Positions 1 through 6,888 of a DNA stretch of 11,127 nt are shown here, in pieces. The notes beneath the pieces are model-generated. The model saw only the letters and a list, made by a program, of their open reading frames with translations. It was not told the origin of the DNA and did no database searches. The position numbers were made by a program, and so were the translations under genes. Numbering within the stretch: position 1 is the first letter of the stretch; each line of letters starts with the position of its first letter. Source of the stretch: Oxalobacter formigenes (lineage in GTDB: Bacteria; Pseudomonadota; Gammaproteobacteria; Burkholderiales; Burkholderiaceae_D). The stretch covers positions 1 through 11,127 of the forward strand of contig JAHYZB010000003.1 in assembly GCA_019424645.1 (NCBI GenBank), written 5' to 3'.

Positions 1-2735
1 GACAGGCTCAGCGTCCGGCCGTTCTGCAAATCCAGTTGCGTCAGCCGGTAACTCGTAAAGAGCCCGTTACTGCCCGGCGAATCCGATACGCTCTTCAAGC
101 CATACGCATAAGAAGCAACCGCCACCGTATTACCGCCCTGCTGGACATTCGACTGGACCGTGCCTGAAACCGATCCCGACAAATCCTGCAAAACCAGATT
201 CGAAGCCGAACCCTGTACCGTTGTCGCACCGATCAGCAACTGGCTGGTATCGTTATCATCCTGCTGCAAAAGCGGTTTCGCCGAAATGGCCGACGTGTCC
301 GCATTGACCTGAACCGTTCCCGAACCCAGATTCAACACACCCGTCTGGATCACGCCTGTCGGCAAATTCGGAAACCGCAACAATCCGCCGTTCAGCTGCA
401 TATTGCCGACCGCCTGCGTCCCGGCGCCGACGTTCGTCGTACTGCCCGTATTGAGCCGCAACGTCGAATTGACGAGCGCCGCCGTATTCGTCCCTGCCAG
501 ACTGAACGTACTGTTATTCAACTCGACCGTCCCCGCAAACGCGGTACCCGCCGTACTGCTGAAATCAAACGTATTCGTCCCTGAAGCCAGCCCCACCTTC
601 AGCAAACCTGTGCCGAGCAGCGCATTGCTGAAACTGTAGTTGCCACTTGCAGGACTGTCGATTTCAAGCGTGCCGTTCGCATTCACCGTTGCCGAACCGC
701 TGCCCAGCGTTCCGTTCTCCGTCAACACCAGCGTTCCCTCATTGACGACCGTTCCATCGGTATAAGCCTGAACCGTCGGCAATAACAGCGTGCCTGCCCC
801 GTTCTTGACTAGCTTCGCCGTTCCCGAAACCGGTGCCTGCAACCTCAACACTTCGGCATTGCCACTGCTATCGACCCCGATAGTCGCATTGACGCTTGTC
901 CCTGCATAAGCCGCTTTTAACGCACTCGACGAATCCAGCGTACCGTATCCGGTCAAATTCACCACCCCGTTAGCCGCATTGCCCAGTGCAATACTGGCCG
1001 AATCCAGCATCAGCGTGCCGCCTTCCACATCCAGAGACGTGCCATTGTTGAGGTTCAGCGTCGCTACCTTCACCGTCCCGGAATTTTCCCCTTTCAGGGT
1101 CGCACCACTCTTCAGGTCGAACGTGCCAAACGTCGTCCGTCCATAATTCACTCCGTCCGCCACCGTAAACTTACCGCCGTTGACCGTCGTGTTGACATTG
1201 ATATCCGTATCGTAAGCCGTCGAAGCCCCGTTATCGCCATAAAAAGCCGTCTCGCCCGTGCCGTTCTTATTGAGCGTCAGCGTGCCCCCGGCAACCAGCG
1301 ACAGCGGATCGTAAAACCGGATCGCATTGCCCTGCGTACCGTCCAGATTGAGCGTATTGGACGTTTCCCAGTAAATCGCATTCGGCGTACCCGTTCCCTC
1401 GACCGGCTTGTAAAAGGTATAGGAATTGCCCGTATCCAGCGTCCTGTTTTCTGACACAAAGGTCGAACCCTGACGATTCCCCCTGAAAACGATATCGCCC
1501 TTGTTCGCATTGATATTCAGCGAACCCTTACGGACGTAAATCGCCCCGCCCAGCGTTTTGGCGGAATTGTTCGTGAATTCGGCCTCCCCGGAGATATTGG
1601 CGGAACCGCCCTGCGCATTCAGGAAAATCGCGCCACCGTATCCACTGCCGTTCAACGAATAAACATAATTGTTATTGAACGTTGAATGCCCGTTCATAAA
1701 CAGATTGTAATTGTGAGTGCCCGCCTCCCTCGACTGGTTCAGCCCGATCGCACCGCCCTGCGCATTATTGTAGGCAGTGGTTTTCAGGTCATTGACGAAA
1801 TTGCCGTCAAACGTCGCATCGCCATTAAACGTAATCGACGTTCCCGTCGTCCCGGCAGAAGCGATAAACCCCATATGAATTGCCCCGCCGCTGGCGCTGC
1901 GGTCAGTGTAATGAATCGGGAAATCCTGCGTCGCCCCCATAATGCTGTAGGCATAATTGTTCGTGAAACTCGTGTCCCCATTGAACACCAGCGTCCCGTT
2001 CCCGCCCCACATGTCAACCGCACCACCGTAATGGCCCGTATGGTTATTATTGAACAGCGTCGTCCCGTTGAAATTCACCTTCGGCGCCGCATCCGAATAA
2101 ATCGCCAGTGCACCGCTGTAATTGGCACCCCAGTTCGAATCGAACGTGACATTATTCAAAAAATTCATCGTCCCCGAACTGATCCCGATCGTCCCCGACT
2201 GGTCGGCCAGGCCATGATTTCCCTTGAAAACGACCCCCTTCGCTCCCCCGTCGATATTCGTGACACTGTTCACCCGCTGCGAAATAATCGGTCCGTAATT
2301 GGCCGAGGCATAAAGATTGAAATTCGTCGGCCCGATATTCTGGAAAGTCGTCCCGTTAAAATCGAAATTCGTCGTAATCCCCGACGCATTGATCCAGAAA
2401 AGCGAATCCCGCACCCCGGCAAACGTCTGCGTTTCCACCACCGCATTATTAATCGCCAAAGACCCGTTATTCCGGGTGAAATAAAAATAAACCCCCGTCG
2501 CCGGCCCGAACGTGATCTTGTTGCCGTTACCGTTGATTTTCAGCTTATTTGTGTTCGTCGAGGCATATGTGAACGCTGTATTCCAGGACACATCCCCCTG
2601 AAGAGACAGATCGTAGAGTCCCTTGCTGAGATAACCGGTAACCAGATCCTCACCGGCATTCACATTAGTTTGCCCGTAGGCAGGAAAAGCGAGCGACAGC
2701 GCAATCGCCAGACAAGACGCGGAAGATAGTTTCAT
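1..2735 (-). CDS. Autotransporter with Pmp-like repeats, N-terminal part (C-terminus beyond window)
   Basis: An open frame of 911 codons runs from ATG 2735 off the left edge with no stop. An in-frame TAA at 2768-2766 makes this ATG the first possible start. Residues 1-21 form a signal peptide (MK, then a hydrophobic LAIALSLAF core, cleavage probably after AYG). The mature part is a Gly/Asn/Thr/Ser-rich beta-helix-type passenger. GGA(I/V/L)-like motifs occur near residues 208, 237, 283, 327, 367 and 396, alternating with FxxN motifs such as FDSN, FNNN, FTNN, FDGN and FRGN. This is the signature of Chlamydia-type Pmp/outer-membrane repeats. Around residues 641-672 a segment with KNGAGTLLL and NEGTLVL matches the passenger-associated transport (PATR) repeat. 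By family, the protein would be exported by Sec, carry a C-terminal beta-barrel and display the passenger at the cell surface, often for adhesion; the barrel is not visible here. No strong ribosome-binding site is seen. Family call is firm; ligand unknown. Confidence 0.9.
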   Translation of the reverse strand, partial: MKLSSASCLAIALSLAFPAYGQTNVNAGEDLVTGYLSKGLYDLSLQGDVSWNTAFTYASTNTNKLKINGNGNKITFGPATGVYFYFTRNNGSLAINNAVVETQTFAGVRDSLFWINASGITTNFDFNGTTFQNIGPTNFNLYASANYGPIISQRVNSVTNIDGGAKGVVFKGNHGLADQSGTIGISSGTMNFLNNVTFDSNWGANYSGALAIYSDAAPKVNFNGTTLFNNNHTGHYGGAVDMWGGNGTLVFNGDTSFTNNYAYSIMGATQDFPIHYTDRSASGGAIHMGFIASAGTTGTSITFNGDATFDGNFVNDLKTTAYNNAQGGAIGLNQSREAGTHNYNLFMNGHSTFNNNYVYSLNGSGYGGAIFLNAQGGSANISGEAEFTNNSAKTLGGAIYVRKGSLNINANKGDIVFRGNRQGSTFVSENRTLDTGNSYTFYKPVEGTGTPNAIYWETSNTLNLDGTQGNAIRFYDPLSLVAGGTLTLNKNGTGETAFYGDNGASTAYDTDINVNTTVNGGKFTVADGVNYGRTTFGTFDLKSGATLKGENSGTVKVATLNLNNGTSLDVEGGTLMLDSASIALGNAANGVVNLTGYGTLDSSSALKAAYAGTSVNATIGVDSSGNAEVLRLQAPVSGTAKLVKNGAGTLLLPTVQAYTDGTVVNEGTLVLTENGTLGSGSATVNANGTLEIDSPASGNYSFSNALLGTGLLKVGLASGTNTFDFSSTAGTAFAGTVELNNSTFSLAGTNTAALVNSTLRLNTGSTTNVGAGTQAVGNMQLNGGLLRFPNLPTGVIQTGVLNLGSGTVQVNADTSAISAKPLLQQDDNDTSQLLIGATTVQGSASNLVLQDLSGSVSGTVQSNVQQGGNTVAVASYAYGLKSVSDSPGSNGLFTSYRLTQLDLQNGRTLSL

Positions 2736-3050
2736 TTTGACGGAAGCTTGTAGATGGACGAAGTTTTATCTTCGACCTTCCCGAAAATGAAGGGTTAGAT
2801 ATAGGACAAGGAAAGAGCCGGGGCGGGTTGAGGTGGGGCAGAAGGTGAGTGAGTAATACAAAGATTACTACATTCAAAAAGAAACAATTTTAAAAATTAT
2901 AATCAGATATATTTATTCTTGATTCTCAAACAAAAAATTCTAATTAAATAAAAGCTAATTAAAAATGTATCTTAATACAAATAAAACAATCAAAATAAAA
3001 TACATTAATTTAAATATCTTTTATGTTATATATTATAATTTAGCATCAAA
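2736..3050. other. Gene-free spacer between autotransporter and PIN gene
   Basis: No credible gene. The first ~100 bases are the autotransporter leader, with a G-rich stretch at 2815-2845 and a 5-bp hairpin (CGAAG/CTTCG, 2759-2774). A 6-bp inverted repeat AGTAAT/ATTACT lies at 2852-2869. From about 2875 to 3050 the DNA is very AT-rich and marks the step from the GC-balanced autotransporter to the AT-rich module. I could not assign a promoter or terminator with confidence. Confidence 0.5.
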
Positions 3051-3518
3051 TTATGTATGTAAGATAAATTTCGCCTTTAGATTTTTTAGCATTTCAAAAG
3101 TGTTACAATAATTTACTTTAAATTCATTACATTTTGAATTTGTTTGAACTGGTTGTTCATGAGTTACAAGAATTGCATTAATTGATTTAGCTTTAGCAAT
3201 CATCCAAGGATCAGCACCTGAGAAAAATTTATTTTTATTTACAATTCCATAATTGGGATTTTTATTTACAAAATTAACAATATCAGTATATATTGAAACA
3301 GTCTCACTATCTGTCACTAAAAGAAACATATCTTTAATGCTTGGCATAATTTCTTTAAATCTTGTATCGCTTTTTATTTCATCATAAACAGGGATTATGC
3401 TTGCAATATTTTCATTATGATGTTCAACATCGATCCAATTCCAAAACCCAGGGCAAATAGATGCTTCATAGTATCTATTCATTGCTTCAATAAAAACATT
3501 TGAATCAAAAAGATACAT
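3051..3518 (-). CDS. PIN-like (DUF4411-type) protein, putative toxin
   Basis: A 155-aa protein resembling the DUF4411 branch of the PIN nuclease fold. PIN proteins are Mg-dependent single-strand RNases and commonly serve as toxins. Visible features: N-terminal YLFDSNVFIEA with acidic D5 and E11, the DUF4411-like block YYEASICPGFWNWI, a mid-protein acidic E47 (VYDEIK), and a C-terminal ADPWMIAKAK with D103 followed by VTHE. These are the usual places of the PIN acidic quartet. I chose ATG 3518 rather than the TTG one codon upstream. The ATG shares its A with the TGA of the preceding gene (TGATG), and AGGA sits five bases upstream, so the two are translationally coupled. The DNA is AT-rich, like its partner. 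The activity is inferred from the family and from the adjacent XRE/ImmA-type gene. Confidence 0.82.
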   Translation of the reverse strand: MYLFDSNVFIEAMNRYYEASICPGFWNWIDVEHHNENIASIIPVYDEIKSDTRFKEIMPSIKDMFLLVTDSETVSIYTDIVNFVNKNPNYGIVNKNKFFSGADPWMIAKAKSINAILVTHEQPVQTNSKCNEFKVNYCNTFEMLKNLKAKFILHT

Positions 3519-4663
3519 CAAAGTCCTGCCTTTCTTGCAAAGACATGCATTTTTTCAGGTTTAATTCCAATTAGCATCGATGCATCTCTTAAAAGCATTC
3601 GCCCACTTAATGCCTCTGAAACAACAGCGCCTGCAAATTTTTTACTAACTCTCCCCGGTTGTAAATTATAAAATGAAATTGCAATATCCTTTTTTTTCAA
3701 ATTATTGAATTCCTCTATACTCTTTCGAATAAATTCATTGTAAGTATCTTCATTTATAAAATTAAAATCTAGTGCTCTTCTTGCAATAACCCATTTACTG
3801 ACTCGAAATTTTTTTGCTAACAAAGATAAATTTTGTTCAAGTGACTCATTATCATTCCATAATTTTTTATAAACAGTTTCTGGACATAAAAATTCTGCAG
3901 CAACTGCATTGCAAAATTTTTCTGAATTTCTATGATTCCTTCTGTCAATATCAGAAACTCCTGATTCACCTAACAATATATGAGTGAATTCATGTAAAAG
4001 TGTAAATATTCTAGCACCAAGTGAATCATTTTCGTTTATAAATATAACTGGAGCAAACGTATCTGCCAATGCAATGCCACGAAACTCTTCAACATTTAAT
4101 TTCCTATTTTTACTATTTCCAACAACACTTCCTCTCATTACAAGAACACCTATATTTTCAATTCTAGAGACAAGCGTTCTAAAATAGTCATCAAATGTTC
4201 CTTTTGTTGGAACATTTTGTAACTCCAACAATTTTCTTATTTGATCAACCGTATTTTTTACGGTCATGTTTAAATTTATTGTTCCAATAAATGACAGTTT
4301 TTCAAATCCATTCTCAATCATATAATCTCTATACCATTCTTGGCGTTGAAGAATAATTTTGATTGTATCAATTAGATCGGGGCTCATCTTCTGATGATAT
4401 GTGCTATCAACAGTTCTAAAATCTGTAATGGGTAATTTTTCTTCTGGAGGGCTATCTAAAAAGAGATACCCCAAAGGAATAAAGGTATGATGTGCAAAAT
4501 TTTGAGCTTGTTTAAAAGTAGGATTTTCTATTCCTGCCTCCCACTTTTCGAGTACATCTTCAGAAACTTTTAATTTCTGTGCAAGCGACAATAGATCTAG
4601 CTCTGCTCTAGATCTTGCCCAAGTTAAGATACTTGGATTTATACGTATAGTAGTCGCCTTCAT
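3518..4663 (-). CDS. XRE-family regulator fused to ImmA/IrrE-type zinc metallopeptidase
   Basis: A 381-aa protein with two recognisable parts. Residues about 10-70 are an XRE/Cro helix-turn-helix (LSLAQKLKVSEDVLEKWEAG, then the typical PLGYLFLD turn). The C-terminal half is an ImmA/IrrE (COG2856) peptidase with the zinc motif HEFTH at 224-228 and a probable third ligand E257 in NAVAAEFLCP. In this family the peptidase part cleaves repressors or antitoxins, or acts as antitoxin with sensor function. Such fusions are repeatedly found next to toxin genes, including PIN-like ones. The ATG at 4663 has GCAGG six bases upstream. The TGA overlaps the start of the PIN gene, so antitoxin and toxin form one two-gene unit in regulator-first order. 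AT-rich DNA unlike the autotransporter suggests acquisition. The role as antitoxin is inference. Confidence 0.9.
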   Translation of the reverse strand: MKATTIRINPSILTWARSRAELDLLSLAQKLKVSEDVLEKWEAGIENPTFKQAQNFAHHTFIPLGYLFLDSPPEEKLPITDFRTVDSTYHQKMSPDLIDTIKIILQRQEWYRDYMIENGFEKLSFIGTINLNMTVKNTVDQIRKLLELQNVPTKGTFDDYFRTLVSRIENIGVLVMRGSVVGNSKNRKLNVEEFRGIALADTFAPVIFINENDSLGARIFTLLHEFTHILLGESGVSDIDRRNHRNSEKFCNAVAAEFLCPETVYKKLWNDNESLEQNLSLLAKKFRVSKWVIARRALDFNFINEDTYNEFIRKSIEEFNNLKKKDIAISFYNLQPGRVSKKFAGAVVSEALSGRMLLRDASMLIGIKPEKMHVFARKAGL

Positions 4664-4703
4664 TTCATACCTGCTTATTTATCAATCCATAGATTACTGA
4701 ATA

Positions 4704-4733
4704 TTTAGACTTTAGCTCAACTACAATTGTCAA
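4704..4733 (-). promoter_or_regulatory. Candidate promoter and operator of the XRE/PIN operon
   Basis: On the minus strand a perfect -35 box TTGACA (4733-4728) is followed 18 bases later by TCTAAA (4709-4704), a 4/6 match to a -10 box. This leaves a leader of roughly 35 bases before ATG 4663. An 8-bp palindrome ACAATTGT (4723-4730) overlaps the -35 box and could be bound by the XRE protein for autoregulation. The -35 box is strong; the operator role is a guess. Confidence 0.5.
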
Positions 4734-5039
4734 TATTTGTATTTTTTCCATCTTAATTTTTTCCTCAGTTGACCTTGTTTAGCAACTTGTAGCAGCCTTT
4801 CTTTCTCTGATCGTTGCAATATTACAACCGCTTAAAACTTTAAAAAAAGTCCAGCTATAAGAAGTACCTTCTTGTTACAACTACAGAAATATCGTCATAA
4901 AATCTTGCTAAAAAGACATATCATAGGTATCAATGTCTCTTATCAGAGTAGTATTTTCAAAATTTGATCACTTCTTGGCAAGTTGACTAGGTTAGAAAAT
5001 TTGCAAACAACTGTATTGCATTAAACCAATCGATCAAGT
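4734..5039. other. Gene-free AT-rich stretch
   Basis: No convincing coding frame on either strand. Only short inverted repeats are visible: AAGAAG/CTTCTT at 4859-4873 (3-base loop) and AGACAT/ATGTCT at 4914-4938. They have no U-tract and are not clear terminators. It may be upstream or degraded DNA from the island. Confidence 0.4.
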
Positions 5040-5219
5040 AAATTCGTAAGCGGAGTCACCGGGGGTGGTGACTCTAAGGGACTGAATATCCCTTTTTACC
5101 AACTCGGCTAGCAACCGACCCAAGTGCTACCGACGTTTTCCAGCGTTGCGGTGATTTGTGCCGCTTCGTTGGTTGCGGCGGTCGCACATTTTTATGTGCA
5201 AATACAAAATGATTAGGCA

Positions 5220-5248
5220 ATCAACAAAATATCTTATGTTTTGTTGAT
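5220..5248. repeat. 13-bp inverted repeat (hairpin)
   Basis: ATCAACAAAA (5220-5229) pairs perfectly with TTTTGTTGAT (5239-5248). TAT (5230-5232) extends the stem to 13 pairs with one T-G wobble, leaving a CTT loop. It shares three bases with the next structure (5246-5317), so the two could compete. Confidence 0.75.
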
Positions 5249-5317
5249 CAACTCGTTATACAAACAGCAAGGTACTGAATATACCTTCCAACATAGCTGG
5301 ATGTTTGCGAGTTGATC
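5246..5317. repeat. Nested, bulged inverted repeat
   Basis: The outer stem GATCAACTCG (5246-5255) pairs with CGAGTTGATC (5308-5317). Inside it CAAAC (5261-5265) pairs with GTTTG (5303-5307), then AGC (5266-5268) with GCT (5296-5298). A terminal hairpin AAGGTA/TACCTT (5269-5287) lies within. TTATA on the left and GGAT on the right remain as bulges. The order of pairs is consistent with a single extended stem-loop. Confidence 0.65.
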
Positions 5318-5347
5318 GCAAGCATTCGTTTGTCCGTCGGTTTCTGA

Positions 5348-5429
5348 CGGGCGGGTGTCTGTGAATAAAATACCTCTCCGGAGGGAATAAGCAGGCAGCG
5401 TAGTTGGAGCTGTATTCAGCACCCGCCCG
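5348..5429. repeat. GC-rich bulged inverted repeat
   Basis: CGGGCGGGTG (5348-5357) pairs with CACCCGCCCG (5420-5429). After an asymmetric bulge (TCTG against G), TGAATA (5362-5367) pairs with TATTCA (5413-5418). The apical part contains a CCTC/GAGG mini-hairpin (5373-5384). Sixteen pairs in two blocks are far more than expected by chance over 82 bases. Confidence 0.7.
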
Positions 5430-5468
5430 ACCCCTCGTAAGGGTCATAACCTTTATCGGACGAACACC

Positions 5469-5705
5469 ATGCATACCGCCGACACGGACAGCACTGACAC
5501 CATTTTCATCGCCGACTTCGGCGAAAGCCCTTCGGTTTTCATCAATGGAAAGGAAGAACCCATCTACCGTTACGCCGTCTGGAGCGAGCGGAAAATAAAG
5601 ATCATCGAATATGGCGACGATCTGGACTATTTGCGTAAAAAATACGGTTACGACACTCGTATCCGGGTTCTGAACTACACGGCATTTCCGGATGAGCCGA
5701 TCTGA
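5469..5705 (+). CDS. Small acidic protein of unknown function (78 aa)
   Basis: A 78-aa protein I do not recognise. The coding look is convincing: codons favour G/C in the third position (GAC, ATC, GGC, TAC, CTG), unlike the AT-rich neighbours, and the reverse-strand frame across it is plausibly only its shadow. The first ~14 residues are Thr/Asp-rich. A beta-rich core follows with FGESPSVFINGKEEP and YRYAVWSERKIKIIEY. The C-terminal part is charged (YLRKKYGYDTRIRV) and ends in FPDEPI. There is no signal peptide, membrane segment or metal motif. The start is the first ATG after the structured region; no good Shine-Dalgarno is visible before it, which could mean leader-controlled translation. 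A 7-bp inverted repeat overlaps its stop. Function unknown. Confidence 0.65.
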   Translation: MHTADTDSTDTIFIADFGESPSVFINGKEEPIYRYAVWSERKIKIIEYGDDLDYLRKKYGYDTRIRVLNYTAFPDEPI

Positions 5706-5751
5706 TTGACCCGTTTTCCCGGTCAATTCGTCGCTTTGTGAACAACGAATT
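5705..5751 (+). terminator. Inverted repeats after the 78-aa gene, possible weak terminator
   Basis: ATTGACC (5705-5711) pairs with GGTCAAT (5721-5727), beginning at the stop codon. A second repeat, AATTCGT (5725-5731) with ACGAATT (5745-5751), follows and overlaps it. Neither has a proper T-run, so termination is only possible, not clear. The overlapping arms could form alternative structures. Confidence 0.35.
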
Positions 5752-5882
5752 CCCTGTATTTATGCGGTCTGGCGAGGGAAAAACAGTTTTTGTTTAACAT
5801 TTAATGATAAACTCCGTCTGCGGCAGTGGGCTGGCGCGTGATCGTCTATGTCCCAGATTGATCCCCTCTCGCTGTCGCACCC

Positions 5883-5909
5883 AAAAAAGCGGTCATGAAT
5901 GCCGTTTTT
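5883..5909 (-). terminator. Rho-independent terminator of the higBA-like operon
   Basis: Read on the minus strand, CGGCAT (5904-5899) pairs with ATGACCG (5897-5891) with one bulged base. A-rich and T-rich flanks extend the stem and provide a T6 run at 5888-5883. It lies about 55 bases beyond the antitoxin stop. The A/T flanks would also let it act on the plus strand. Confidence 0.6.
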
Positions 5910-5962
5910 CATGTCAAACGTTCCTTAGCCTCATTCCAGATTTCCCCTGCATGCCCCTTCGT

Positions 5963-6247
5963 TCAGTGCCTTGCCAGTTTCCGCAATATTTCCGGATGTG
6001 TTTCCGCGACACGGAGTAGCGTTTTGGCCGCACCGGACGGGTTGCGTTTTCCCTGTTCCCATGCCTGTAATGTGCGGACAGAAACGCCCATCAACTCGGC
6101 AAAGGCCGGTTGGGACATGTTGACCTTATTGCGCGCCCGAGTAATATCGGAAACGACAACAGCCGTTTTTCTGGCTGCTTTTTTCTCTTTCATCTGTTTG
6201 GCAGATTCCAGAAGATCCTCGCAAAACGCATTCATTTCCTTATCCAT
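5963..6247 (-). CDS. higA: XRE-family antitoxin (HigA-like)
   Basis: A 94-aa protein with an N-terminal charged helical part (residues 1-35) and an XRE helix-turn-helix at about 38-72 (MSQPAFAELMGVSVRTLQAW, then EQGKRNPSGAA). This is the typical HigA/YgiT-side layout, with the DNA-binding domain C-terminal. Its role is to neutralise the toxin encoded just upstream and to repress the operon. The start at 6247 is supported by AAGGAG at 6260-6255, seven bases upstream. The ATG lies within the end of the toxin gene (8-base overlap), giving translational coupling. Toxin-first order is the hallmark of HigBA-type modules. The 12-bp palindrome at 6557-6583 is the expected binding site. The symbol is by family resemblance. 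Confidence 0.85.
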   Translation of the reverse strand: MDKEMNAFCEDLLESAKQMKEKKAARKTAVVVSDITRARNKVNMSQPAFAELMGVSVRTLQAWEQGKRNPSGAAKTLLRVAETHPEILRKLARH

Positions 6248-6557
6248 TGATAAGCTCCTTCAATTTCAACAGCACATTGGGCGGCAAATTGTCGAATTTG
6301 GACTTTGTATAGGCAATCAGTAGCCAGATTTCCCCATCATCAGGCATATTGTAATAAATCACTCGGGTACCGCCGCTTTTTCCCATACCGCTACGTTTGC
6401 ACCGGACTTTCCGAACGCCTCCGGCACGCGGCACAACATCGCCAGCCAAAGGATTGTTCGCGATCCAGCTGACAAATTCCAGCCTTTCTTCTTCAGTCCA
6501 TATATTACTGATGTGTTTCTGGAAAATATCGGTTTCAATAACGGTATACATAAACAT
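6240..6557 (-). CDS. higB: RelE/HigB-type toxin
   Basis: A 105-aa protein matching the RelE/HigB mRNA-interferase family, whose members cleave mRNA at the ribosome. Conserved elements seen: GDVVPRAGGVRKVR at about 39-52, GMGKSGGTRVIYY at 57-69 with the basic residues usual for the active site, then IWLLIAYTK at 77-85. The length is typical. The ATG at 6557 has an AAGG ten bases upstream; a second ATG at 6551 is possible but less well placed. It overlaps the antitoxin by 8 bases and both are controlled from the palindrome touching its start codon. It appears intact. Toxicity is inferred from the family. Confidence 0.87.
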   Translation of the reverse strand: MFMYTVIETDIFQKHISNIWTEEERLEFVSWIANNPLAGDVVPRAGGVRKVRCKRSGMGKSGGTRVIYYNMPDDGEIWLLIAYTKSKFDNLPPNVLLKLKELING

Positions 6558-6583
6558 TGTTATACTACCTTGTAGTATAACAA
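6557..6583 (-). promoter_or_regulatory. Perfect 12-bp operator palindrome of higBA
   Basis: TTGTTATACTAC (6557-6568) is an exact inverted repeat of GTAGTATAACAA (6572-6583), separated by CTT. It abuts the toxin start codon. Read toward the toxin gene it contains TATACT, a plausible -10 box, which would give a very short leader. I see no good -35 box. Binding of the XRE antitoxin here would block the promoter, as in other HigBA systems. Confidence 0.8.
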
Positions 6584-6778
6584 AAAAGGATTTTCTTAAC
6601 AGGAAGGCAATTTGGGTATCCGAAAATCATACCGCGTCAGAATACTTCGGTCAGCTTGTATGTTATCAATCTGTTTTATCAAATAGAGCGATGCAGGCTT
6701 TTAAAATTTACTGCCGGTTTGTAAAAAAAGACGCCCCAAAAAAAAGCCATTGCAAAGCCGGTTCCTTTCAGAAATAAA
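6584..6778. other. Gene-free spacer upstream of higBA
   Basis: No credible gene on either strand; the plus-strand open frame that enters it from the toxin gene ends here without coding character. Poly-A runs occur at 6724-6730 and 6738-6746. It separates higBA from the next terminator. Confidence 0.5.
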
Positions 6779-6810
6779 AAAACCACAAATCATTGATGAT
6801 TTGTGGTTTT
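6779..6810. terminator. Bidirectional terminator after the zinc-protein gene
   Basis: AAAACCACAAATCA (6779-6792) pairs with TGATTTGTGGTTTT (6797-6810) around a TTGA loop. T-runs flank both ends, so it can work in both directions. It ends minus-strand transcription from the csp and zinc-protein genes. Its core is almost the same as the terminator at 7631-7665. Confidence 0.85.
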
Positions 6811-6840
6811 GCATTCATGGCATGGGGGAATTTGCGGCAA
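6779..6840 (-). repeat. Repeat module copy 1: tRNA-3'-end-like stretch plus terminator
   Basis: Read on the minus strand, a stretch with AATTCCCCCATGCCA is followed by GAATG, then AAAACCACAAATCAT, the terminator arm. It lines up with the second copy (7631-7697): AATCCCCC, then GCCA, GAAT, AAA, CC[G/A]CAAATCAT. The two copies have diverged and copy 1 is the less tRNA-like. Confidence 0.45.
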
Positions 6841-6888
6841 CCCGAACTATTCCATTAACAGCCTGAATGAATCTGCCTGTTCCTGCAT

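Larger units (their letters stand above)
5040..5465. other. Highly structured gene-free region (candidate structured RNA or single-strand-active DNA)
   Basis: About 425 bases without a credible gene but dense in long inverted repeats. In order: GAGTCACC/GGTGACTC (5053-5074, 8 bp, 6-base loop); AAGGG/CCCTT (5076-5094); GCACAT/ATGTGC (5184-5199, TTTT loop); a 13-bp hairpin with one wobble (5220-5248); a nested structure 5246-5317; CCGTC/GACGG (5334-5350); a long bulged stem 5348-5429; GACCC/GGGTC (5429-5445). Their number, the internal bulges and their tight succession are unlike ordinary spacer DNA. The region ends directly at the start of the 78-aa gene. Possible explanations are a structured non-coding RNA, a cis-acting leader of that gene, or a replication/recombination site of a single-stranded element. 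I do not recognise a known family. Confidence 0.55.

Noticed and set aside
403..639. Plus-strand 78-codon frame
   Set aside because: Low-complexity Val/Ala/Pro translation opposite the PATR part of the autotransporter; shadow of the repeats.
1686..2729. A plus-strand open frame of 347 codons opposite the autotransporter
   Set aside because: The translation is Arg/Ile/Pro-rich with no domain, and the opposite frame encodes a continuous signal-peptide and repeat protein. It is an antisense shadow.
3519..3521. TTG as start of the PIN gene
   Set aside because: The next codon is ATG with a TGATG coupling to the upstream stop and an AGGA at good distance.
5076..5094. Neisseria dRS3-like repeat or filamentous-phage target
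   Set aside because: Only a 5-bp AAGGG/CCCTT stem is shared in form; arms and length do not match the known repeat.
5040..5465. Retron msr-msd, integron attC or group II intron
   Set aside because: No reverse transcriptase, no integrase, and no conserved core (GTTRRRY pairs or domain V) could be seen; left as an unassigned structured region.
5256..5726. A minus-strand frame of 156 codons
   Set aside because: It covers the structured region and the reverse of the 78-aa gene, which has the better codon use; no recognisable domain.
5804..6323. Plus-strand frames of 71 and 142 codons
   Set aside because: They overlap the HigA-like gene and its terminator on the other strand and have no protein character.
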